From WTJX01 sp045106295 (lineage in GTDB: Bacteria > Bacteroidota > Bacteroidia > Cytophagales > JAAEPT01): a stretch of 5,425 bases of DNA. The notes beneath the pieces are model-generated. The model saw nothing but the letters and a program-made list of their open reading frames with translations. It was not told the DNA's origin and ran no database searches. Made by a program: the position numbers and the translations under genes. The DNA lies in assembly GCA_045106295.1 (NCBI GenBank), contig JBGCEI010000211.1, positions 1 to 5,425 of the forward strand. Reading direction: 5' to 3'. Positions 1-4,685 of this stretch are shown in pieces; the first letter of the stretch is position 1, and each line of letters starts with the position of its first letter.

Positions 1-1485
1 TGGACCTAAAGCAGACATTCTTCGTTTGTGAGTTATCTCTGATAATGGATTCGTTTGATCCATGAATTGAGATAATTGGTTCGTACCAAAGAAAGTATTA
101 ATAACTGAAGAAAGCGTTCTAGCATTGATCAAATCAACTGGCTTAAAGTCTTCATTGTCCCTTACATTCATACGCTCTTTGATTGTTCTAGCCATTCTAG
201 CTAAACCAACACCAAATTGAGAATATAATTGCTCACCTACTGTTCTTACTCTTCTATTGCTTAAGTGGTCAATATCATCAACTACCGCTTTTGAGTTGAT
301 AAGACCAATCAAGTACTTAACGATTTCAATAATATCTTCGTTAGTTAACACTTTCTTATCGAAAGCAATATCAAGACCTAGTTTCTTATTGATTCTATAA
401 CGACCAACTTCTCCTAAATCATAACGCTTATCACTAAAAAATAAATTATGAATAATCTCTCTAGCTGTTTGCTCATCTGGTGCTTCAGTGTTTCTTAACT
501 GACGATAAATTTGCTCAACAGCCTCTTTTTCAGAGTTAGAATTATCCTTATTTAATGTATTGTAAACGATCGTATAGTCAGAGATATTAGCATCTACTCT
601 ATGTAGAATTACTGACTTTGAACCAGAGTCTACGATAACATCTATGTCCTCTTCAGTAATAACTGAATCTCTTTCTAATAAAATCTCATTTGTATCAATA
701 GATACTACTTCTCCAGTATCTTCATCTACGAAATCTTCCGTCCATGTTTTTAACACACGAGCAGCAAGCTTTCTACCAATAGACTTTTTTAATGTTTTTT
801 TATCTGCTTTTACTTCTTCAGATAAACCAAATAAATCTAAAATATCTTTATCTGATCCATAACCAATAGCACGTAATAAAGTAGTTACAGGAAACTTCTT
901 CTTACGGTCAATGTAAGCATACATGACATTATTTACATCAGTTGCAAATTCTATCCATGATCCTTTAAAAGGAATAATTCTAGCAGAATATAACTGAGTA
1001 CCATTTGTATGTTTACTTTGTGCAAAGAATACTCCTGGTGAACGGTGTAACTGGGATACAATAACACGTTCAGCTCCGTTGACAACAAAAGAACCTTTTT
1101 TAGTCATGTAAGGGATATTCCCTAAGAACACTTCTTGTTCTATTGTTTCAAAATCTTCGTTATCGTCATCATTACAGATCAAACGAAGTTTTACTTTTAG
1201 AGGAACAGAGTACGTAAGTCCTCTTTCAACACATTCCCTTACAGAATATTTTGGAGGATCTACAGAGTAGTCTATAAAATCTAATACGAAACAGTCTCTT
1301 GAATCAGAGATTGGGAAGTTCTCATTAAATACTTTAAAAAGACCTTCATTATCTCTCCTCTCTGGAGATGTTTCTATTTGAAAAAATTTCTGGAAAGACT
1401 CTAATTGAACATCCAAAAAATCAGGGTATTCAAGAACTCGAGTAGTGGAAGCGAAATTATGACGCTTATTCTTTAATGCAGCCAA
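1..1485 (-). CDS. rpoB: RNA polymerase beta subunit, N-terminal 495 residues (3' end outside window)
   Basis: This is the catalytic beta subunit of RNA polymerase. The frame is open from 1485 to the left edge and gives exactly 495 codons. Diagnostic segments are EYPDFLDVQLESF (residues 19-31), ERVIVSQLHRSPGVFF (139-154), DHLSNRRVRTVGEQL (406-420) and SQFMDQTNPLSEITHKRR (472-489). The last of these is rifampicin-resistance cluster I. It keeps the sensitive-type residues at Q473, D476, H486, R489, S491 and L493 (E. coli Q513, D516, H526, R529, S531, L533). The first in-frame ATG is codon 127 (1107-1105), too far inside the conserved N-terminus to be the start. An in-frame stop lies at 1581-1579 and no ATG occurs between it and 1485. 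TTG at 1485, giving MAALKNKRHNFAS, fits the usual Bacteroidota N-terminus; ATT at 1491 is a weaker alternative. The gene is last in this window, 127 nt after rplL, and rpoC is expected beyond the edge. Identity is certain; the start codon is inferred. Confidence 0.97.
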   Translation of the reverse strand, partial: MAALKNKRHNFASTTRVLEYPDFLDVQLESFQKFFQIETSPERRDNEGLFKVFNENFPISDSRDCFVLDFIDYSVDPPKYSVRECVERGLTYSVPLKVKLRLICNDDDNEDFETIEQEVFLGNIPYMTKKGSFVVNGAERVIVSQLHRSPGVFFAQSKHTNGTQLYSARIIPFKGSWIEFATDVNNVMYAYIDRKKKFPVTTLLRAIGYGSDKDILDLFGLSEEVKADKKTLKKSIGRKLAARVLKTWTEDFVDEDTGEVVSIDTNEILLERDSVITEEDIDVIVDSGSKSVILHRVDANISDYTIVYNTLNKDNSNSEKEAVEQIYRQLRNTEAPDEQTAREIIHNLFFSDKRYDLGEVGRYRINKKLGLDIAFDKKVLTNEDIIEIVKYLIGLINSKAVVDDIDHLSNRRVRTVGEQLYSQFGVGLARMARTIKERMNVRDNEDFKPVDLINARTLSSVINTFFGTNQLSQFMDQTNPLSEITHKRRMSALGP

Positions 1486-1525
1486 GGCAATAAATTTTTT
1501 GTTAAAAGATCGTAGACTTTTTGTT

Positions 1526-1544
1526 TTTGGCGATAAACGCCAAA
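1526..1544 (-). other. Small hairpin in the rplL-rpoB spacer
   Basis: This is a perfect 7-bp inverted repeat, TTTGGCG and CGCCAAA, around a 5-nt loop. It lies about 40 nt upstream of the inferred rpoB TTG start. In the mRNA it is followed by an A-rich stretch, not U residues, so it does not look like an intrinsic terminator. Its outer two base pairs use positions 1543-1544, which also belong to the next hairpin upstream, so the two cannot both form completely. A role in attenuation, RNA processing or translation of rpoB is possible but is only inference. Confidence 0.5.
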
Positions 1545-1572
1545 TAGACCTGAAATAAATTCCAGGTCTATT
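1543..1572 (-). other. 10-bp inverted repeat in the rplL-rpoB spacer
   Basis: A perfect 10-bp inverted repeat, AATAGACCTG and CAGGTCTATT, encloses a 10-nt A/T-rich loop. In the minus-strand mRNA no run of U residues follows it; the next bases form the small GC-rich hairpin. It could be a partial terminator (attenuator) or a processing site that adjusts rpoB output relative to the ribosomal protein genes, as known for the rplL-rpoB junction in E. coli. That analogy concerns position only and not sequence. Confidence 0.5.
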
Positions 1573-1581
1573 GAATGCTTA

Positions 1582-1606
1582 TTTAGTTCTTACAAGAAGA
1601 ACTAAA
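1582..1606 (-). other. 10-bp hairpin immediately after rplL
   Basis: A perfect 10-bp inverted repeat, TTTAGTTCTT and AAGAACTAAA, encloses a 5-nt loop. It starts 6 nt after the rplL stop codon in the mRNA. The stem is A/U-rich and is not followed by a U-tract, so efficient termination is unlikely. It may protect the 3' end of a processed rplL message or act together with the next two hairpins. It is the first of three inverted repeats in this 127-nt spacer. Confidence 0.5.
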
Positions 1607-1612
1607 GTGAAC

Positions 1613-1990
1613 TTACTTAAGCTCAACTTCAGCACCAGCTTCTTCTAATTGAGCTTTAAGTGCTTCTGCTTCGTCTTTAGCAATTCCTTCTTTGATAGCT
1701 TTAGGAGCTCCATCAACTATTTCTTTAGCTTCTTTCAAGCCAAGACCAGTTAATTCTTTCACTAATTTAACTACTGCTAATTTAGCACCACCTGCTGCTT
1801 TAAGAATTACATCAAATTCAGATTTTTCTTCTGCTGCTCCAGCGTCACCGCCACCGCCTGCTACCATTACTGGTGCTGCTGCTGCTGCTGGTTCGATACC
1901 ATATTCGTCTTTTAAGATATCAGCTAACTCGTTTACCTCTTTTACTGTAAGGTTTACTAACTCGTCTGCAAATTTTTTAAGATCAGCCAT
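1613..1990 (-). CDS. rplL: 50S ribosomal protein L7/L12
   Basis: L7/L12 is the multi-copy stalk protein of the 50S subunit. It binds L10 and recruits and activates translational GTPases, including EF-Tu, whose gene is also in this window. The 125-residue product has the family's usual size and layout: an N-terminal dimerization and L10-binding helical region (about 1-33), a flexible Ala/Gly hinge (about 34-56, with A35-A39 and G45-G48), and a globular C-terminal domain from about SEFDVILKAAG onward. The factor-binding helix TGLGLKEAKEIV (81-92) is intact, and the protein ends AEVELK. The start is ATG at 1990. A 39-nt A/T-rich spacer separates it from rplJ. The spacer has no Shine-Dalgarno motif and no promoter I can recognise. 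An unstructured leader of this kind might help the high synthesis that L12 needs relative to its neighbours, which is inference. Three inverted repeats follow the stop codon. Confidence 0.98.
   Translation of the reverse strand: MADLKKFADELVNLTVKEVNELADILKDEYGIEPAAAAAPVMVAGGGGDAGAAEEKSEFDVILKAAGGAKLAVVKLVKELTGLGLKEAKEIVDGAPKAIKEGIAKDEAEALKAQLEEAGAEVELK
1874..1890 (-). repeat. Short GCA trinucleotide repeat in the L7/L12 hinge
   Basis: Five consecutive GCA codons on the coding strand encode A35-A39 of L7/L12, flanked by proline on both sides. The identical codons make a small perfect triplet repeat in the flexible hinge. Whole-codon slippage there would change hinge length without breaking the frame. 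Confidence 0.6.
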
Positions 1991-2029
1991 TTTACTTATT
2001 ATTTATTAATTAAAACTTTATTTTACTTG

Positions 2030-2551
2030 TTATGCTCTTTCTGATAATGTCTTCAAGATACCTGATAGTTTGTTCCCTCCACCTTGTAGGCCAGAGATAA
2101 CATTCTTAGCAGGGGATTGAAGCAATCCAATGATCTCACCGATAAGTTCAGCTTTAGATTTCAATTCAGCTAGTGACTTCAAATGTTCGTCGCCAATAAA
2201 AAAATCTCCATCAATAGAAGCTGCTTTCAAGATTGGTTTATCACTACCTGTTCTGTATTCCTTGATAGCCTTTGCAGGTAAGTTACCAGCCTCCGGAGAG
2301 AAGATAATACCCGTAGTTCCTTTCAATACGTCATACAGTTCAGAATAGTCACCTTCTTGTTTTTCTAAAGCTTTTCGTACTAATGTATTTTTGTACACTT
2401 TGTATTCCAAACCTTTTTCATAACATATTCCTCTAAATTTATTTATTTCAGCAACAGTAAGACCTGATGCATCAGCTAAATAAAAGAAGCTTACGTTAGA
2501 TAACTTATCTGATAATTCATCTATTATCTGAGCTTTCTTTTCTCTTATCAT
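2030..2551 (-). CDS. rplJ: 50S ribosomal protein L10
   Basis: L10 (P0 family) anchors the L7/L12 dimers to the 50S subunit at the base of the stalk, next to L11. The product has 173 residues, a typical length. It begins MIREKKAQIIDELSDKL, the usual L10 N-terminal helix, and carries the core segments LADASGLTVAEINKFR (25-40) and YKVYKNTLVRKAL (50-62). The C-terminal part from about residue 128 (LAELKSKAELIGEIIGLLQ onward) is helical and would hold the L12-binding helix. The start codon overlaps the rplA stop in an ATGA arrangement (4-nt overlap), so translation is probably coupled to rplA. Because of this overlap there is no separate leader RNA in which L10-L12 could repress the mRNA as in E. 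coli; any such site would have to lie inside the end of rplA. Confidence 0.98.
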   Translation of the reverse strand: MIREKKAQIIDELSDKLSNVSFFYLADASGLTVAEINKFRGICYEKGLEYKVYKNTLVRKALEKQEGDYSELYDVLKGTTGIIFSPEAGNLPAKAIKEYRTGSDKPILKAASIDGDFFIGDEHLKSLAELKSKAELIGEIIGLLQSPAKNVISGLQGGGNKLSGILKTLSERA

Positions 2552-3246
2552 AATCCAGATATAGAATTTTTATCTATTGTAACTGCTTGGCTCATTGTAC
2601 TCGACAAGTTTATACTCTTGAAGTAAGTACCTTTTGCTGAAGCAGGCTTAAGTTTAGATACAGTTTGGATAAATTCGTCAGCGTTTTGCGCTAATTTTTC
2701 CGGAGAAAAAGACGCTCTACCGATGGAAGCATGAATAATCCCAAACTTGTCTACCTTAAAGTCGATTTTACCGAGTTTTATTTCTTTCACGGCTTTACCA
2801 ACATCTTGTGTAACAGTACCAGACTTAGGATTAGGCATTAGACCTCTTGGTCCTAACTGTCTTCCGAGCTTACCAACTTTAGCCATCACGGAAGGCATAG
2901 TCACAATAACGTCAATATCTAACCATCCACCTTGTATTTTCTCTATGTATTCATCTAATCCTACATAGTCAGCACCTGCATCCTTTGCTTCCTGCTCTTT
3001 GTCAGGAGAACACAGTACCAAAACTTTTTTAGACTTACCTATTCCATTTGGAAGAGTAACTACTCCTCTTACCATTTGATCAGCTTTTCTAGGATCTACT
3101 CCTAAACGTACATCAATATCTACTGATGCATCAAACTTAGTAAACGTTAGCTCTTTCACTAATTTAGAAGCTTCTTCAATAGAGTATGCTTTTTCTAAAT
3201 CAGCTATATTAGCTTTAGCTTTTTGATTCTTTGTTAATCTAGCCAT
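2548..3246 (-). CDS. rplA: 50S ribosomal protein L1
   Basis: L1 forms the mobile L1 stalk of the 50S subunit and helps move deacylated tRNA out of the E site. In many bacteria it also represses its own operon by binding mRNA. The product has 232 residues, close to the E. coli length. The family signature GKLGRQLGPRGLMPNPKSGT lies at residues 125-144, followed by the conserved GKAVKEIKLGKIDFKVDKFG region (150-169). The N-terminal helix (MARLTKNQKAKANIADLEK) and the C-terminal segment rich in K, S and T are as expected. The start is ATG at 3246, 15 nt after the rplK stop, with the A/T-rich upstream sequence TTAATTAAATAATTAACAA and no Shine-Dalgarno motif. The stop overlaps the rplJ start by 4 nt. 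Confidence 0.98.
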   Translation of the reverse strand: MARLTKNQKAKANIADLEKAYSIEEASKLVKELTFTKFDASVDIDVRLGVDPRKADQMVRGVVTLPNGIGKSKKVLVLCSPDKEQEAKDAGADYVGLDEYIEKIQGGWLDIDVIVTMPSVMAKVGKLGRQLGPRGLMPNPKSGTVTQDVGKAVKEIKLGKIDFKVDKFGIIHASIGRASFSPEKLAQNADEFIQTVSKLKPASAKGTYFKSINLSSTMSQAVTIDKNSISGL

Positions 3247-3261
3247 TTGTTAATTATTTAA

Positions 3262-3702
3262 TTAAGCCCAAGGAGCGTCACCACTAATGGTGATTCCCAT
3301 ACTTCTTGCTGTTCCAGCAACCATTTTCATAGCTGACTCGATTTTAAATGCATTTAAATCAGGCATTTTCGTTTCAGCAATTTCTTTTACTTGATCCCAA
3401 GTTACAGAACCAACTTTTACAAGGTTAGGCTCACCAGATCCTTTTTTCAGCTTAGCTGCTGCAGTTAATAAGGTTGCTGCAGGAGGAGTCTTGATAACGA
3501 AATCAAAAGACTTATCAGCAAATATTGTAACCAATACTGGTAACAACTGACCTTGCTTATCCTGAGTTCTTGCGTTGAACTGCTTACAGAAGTCCATGAT
3601 GTTAAGACCCTTACTACCTAATGCAGGACCTACTGGAGGTGACGGATTTGCCGCTCCACCTCTAATTTGTAATTTTAAATATCCACTTATTTCTTTGGCC
3701 AT
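3262..3702 (-). CDS. rplK: 50S ribosomal protein L11
   Basis: L11 sits at the base of the stalk on the GTPase-associated region of 23S rRNA, where it supports factor-dependent GTP hydrolysis and the RelA response. It is also part of the thiostrepton-binding site. The product has 146 residues, a normal length. The N-terminal domain carries the signature NPSPPVGPALG at residues 19-29, including P22 and P26, positions linked to thiopeptide binding. TPPAATLL (72-79) marks the inter-domain region, and the C-terminal rRNA-binding domain ends with the typical GTARSMGITI. The start ATG at 3702 lies 1 nt after the nusG stop (TAAGATG), so translational coupling is likely. There is no room between the genes for the L1-binding leader known upstream of rplK-rplA in other bacteria. 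Confidence 0.98.
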   Translation of the reverse strand: MAKEISGYLKLQIRGGAANPSPPVGPALGSKGLNIMDFCKQFNARTQDKQGQLLPVLVTIFADKSFDFVIKTPPAATLLTAAAKLKKGSGEPNLVKVGSVTWDQVKEIAETKMPDLNAFKIESAMKMVAGTARSMGITISGDAPWA

Positions 3703-3703
3703 C

Positions 3704-4258
3704 TTATGCTTGCTTTTCTACCTGCATGTAATTTAATTCTACAGGCGTATTTCTACCAAAAATTTTAACTACTACGTTAAGTTTCTTTTTCTCTTCGAAG
3801 ACTTCCTGAACAGTTCCGTCAAATCCTTTGAAAGGACCATCCATTACTTTCACATCTTCTCCCACTATGTAAGAAGTATCCATTAGGACTTCTTCGCTCT
3901 CACTTTCATCTACTTTACCAAATATTCTATTTACTTCGGCTTGCCTCAATGGAACAGGGTCTTTACTAGCCCTACTTCCACTTCCTAAAAACCCAAGAAC
4001 ACTTGGCGTACTTTTAATAATATGTACTGCCTCCCCAAAGTTGATATCAGCTTGTACTAATATGTATCCTGGGAAAAAATTTCTTTCTCGAATCTTTTTC
4101 TTACCATTCCTCATTTCATACACCTTCTCCATAGGAATCATTACCTCAGGAATGTGTGCCTGATAGTTATTTCTAGTGATATCATTATCAAGATAGGTTT
4201 TCACCTTCTTTTCCTGTCCACTAACAACTCTGACTACATACCAATTCAGTTCTTCCAT
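3704..4258 (-). CDS. nusG: Transcription elongation/antitermination factor NusG
   Basis: NusG binds elongating RNA polymerase through its NGN domain and contacts Rho or ribosomal S10 through its KOW domain, joining transcription to termination or translation. The 184-residue product starts MEELNWYVVRVVSGQEKKVK, typical of the NGN domain (about 4-115). That domain also contains RNFFPGYILVQ (59-69) and STPSVLGFLG (83-92). A KOW domain follows, with YIVGEDVKVMDGPFKGFDGTV (about 130-150). The length is that of housekeeping NusG, and the position next to secE supports this over a specialised paralogue such as UpxY or LoaP. The ATG at 4258 overlaps the secE stop by one base (TAATG), a layout that favours ribosome re-initiation. 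The rplK start follows 1 nt after the stop. Confidence 0.98.
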   Translation of the reverse strand: MEELNWYVVRVVSGQEKKVKTYLDNDITRNNYQAHIPEVMIPMEKVYEMRNGKKKIRERNFFPGYILVQADINFGEAVHIIKSTPSVLGFLGSGSRASKDPVPLRQAEVNRIFGKVDESESEEVLMDTSYIVGEDVKVMDGPFKGFDGTVQEVFEEKKKLNVVVKIFGRNTPVELNYMQVEKQA

Positions 4259-4443
4259 TATGAGTATATTATATCCACTAGTAAGTCGAACAATTTATCC
4301 ATTCCAAATATCACTGCAGAGAAAATAAGCGTAGCTACTACTACTAACACTGTAGTGCTTTGTAATTCACTATACGTAGGCCATGTGACCCTTTTTGTCA
4401 ACTCCTCGAAAGAAGCTTTTATGTAGTTTACTAGTTTATTCAC
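4258..4443 (-). CDS. secE: Preprotein translocase subunit SecE
   Basis: SecE is the small essential subunit that clamps SecY in the inner-membrane protein translocon. The product has 61 residues and is the short single-span form, not the three-span E. coli form. The cytoplasmic amphipathic helix carries the family motif ELTKRVTWPTYSELQSTT (14-31). One membrane segment follows (about 31-56, TTVLVVVATLIFSAVIFG and on). The start codon is GTG at 4443. The frame has a stop (TAA) 15 nt upstream and no ATG before codon 48, so GTG is the only plausible start that keeps the conserved motif. No Shine-Dalgarno motif is visible. The gene begins 19 nt after the 3' end of tRNA-Trp and ends overlapping nusG by one base. 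Confidence 0.96.
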   Translation of the reverse strand: MNKLVNYIKASFEELTKRVTWPTYSELQSTTVLVVVATLIFSAVIFGMDKLFDLLVDIIYS

Positions 4444-4462
4444 TGCTACAAGTAATTATATG

Positions 4463-4535
4463 CACGAGTGGAAGGAATCGAACCCTCAGCCTACGGTTTT
4501 GGAGACCGTCGCTCTACCAATTGAGCTACACTCGT
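4463..4535 (-). tRNA. trnW: tRNA-Trp, anticodon CCA
   Basis: The minus strand folds into a complete 73-nt tRNA. The acceptor stem is ACGAGTG with CACTCGT (7 bp), the D arm is GCTC/GAGC with loop AATTGGTA, and the anticodon stem is ACGGT/ACCGT with loop CTCCAAA. The variable region is AGGCT and the T arm is GAGGG/CCTTC (one G-U pair) with loop TTCGATT. The anticodon CCA lies at 4502-4500 and reads UGG. The discriminator base is G73 (4463), as expected for bacterial tRNA-Trp. The genome continues CAT after G73, so the CCA end is not encoded and must be added. The tRNA lies between tuf and secE, a known arrangement in several bacterial phyla. With a promoter upstream and no terminator before secE, it is probably released by RNase P and a 3' nuclease from the operon transcript. 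Confidence 0.98.
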
Positions 4536-4595
4536 TTGTTAAAGAAACATCCCACAACTGCGAGAACTCTTCCTACACGCCCCAAAATGGGAGTG

Positions 4596-4625
4596 CAAAG
4601 ATAGATACTTTATTTTAGAAAACAA
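4596..4625 (-). promoter_or_regulatory. Bacteroidota-type promoter for trnW-secE-nusG-rplKAJL
   Basis: The minus strand holds TTG (4625-4623), a 19-nt spacer and TATCTTTG (4603-4596). This matches the Bacteroidota primary sigma factor consensus, a -33 TTG and a -7 TAnnTTTG about 19 nt apart. Transcription would begin near 4590 and give a leader of about 55 nt before the tRNA 5' end at 4535. That leader contains CCCATTTTGGG, a possible small hairpin, and nothing else I recognise. The -33 TTG lies inside the U-rich tail of the tuf terminator. The match is direct; promoter activity is inferred. Confidence 0.8.
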
Positions 4626-4653
4626 ATGCGTTTCTGAATTATCAGAAACGCAT
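4617..4653 (-). terminator. Intrinsic terminator of tuf
   Basis: A perfect 12-bp stem (ATGCGTTTCTGA with TCAGAAACGCAT) closes a 4-nt loop. On the minus strand it is followed at once by TTGTTTTCT. The stem begins 32 nt after the tuf stop codon. Stem, tight loop and U-rich tail together make a canonical Rho-independent terminator for transcripts coming from tuf. The opposite side lacks a comparable T-run, so it probably works mainly in one direction. The tail overlaps the -33 element of the following promoter. Confidence 0.88.
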
Positions 4654-4685
4654 CGTATTATTTTGATACTTTAGATTAGCTAAAA

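Noticed and set aside
1543..1606. Intrinsic terminator ending the ribosomal protein operon before rpoB
   Set aside because: Neither 10-bp hairpin is followed by a U-tract on the minus strand and the stems are moderate to low in GC. I list them as structures without calling termination.
1692..2009. A 105-codon open frame on the plus strand, opposite rplL
   Set aside because: It lies almost entirely opposite the certain rplL gene, and its A/P/S-rich translation is the kind produced by the reverse of Ala/Lys/Glu-rich codons. No family resemblance and no promoter were seen.
4455..4460. TATAAT on the minus strand between tRNA-Trp and secE, resembling a sigma70 -10 box
   Set aside because: Bacteroidota promoters use TAnnTTTG, the surrounding sequence is generally A/T-rich, and the upstream -35 region would lie inside the tRNA without a good match.
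4154..4604. Plus-strand open frames opposite nusG, secE and the tRNA
   Set aside because: They run antisense to well-identified genes and through the tRNA, with no recognisable protein motif. They are chance open frames.
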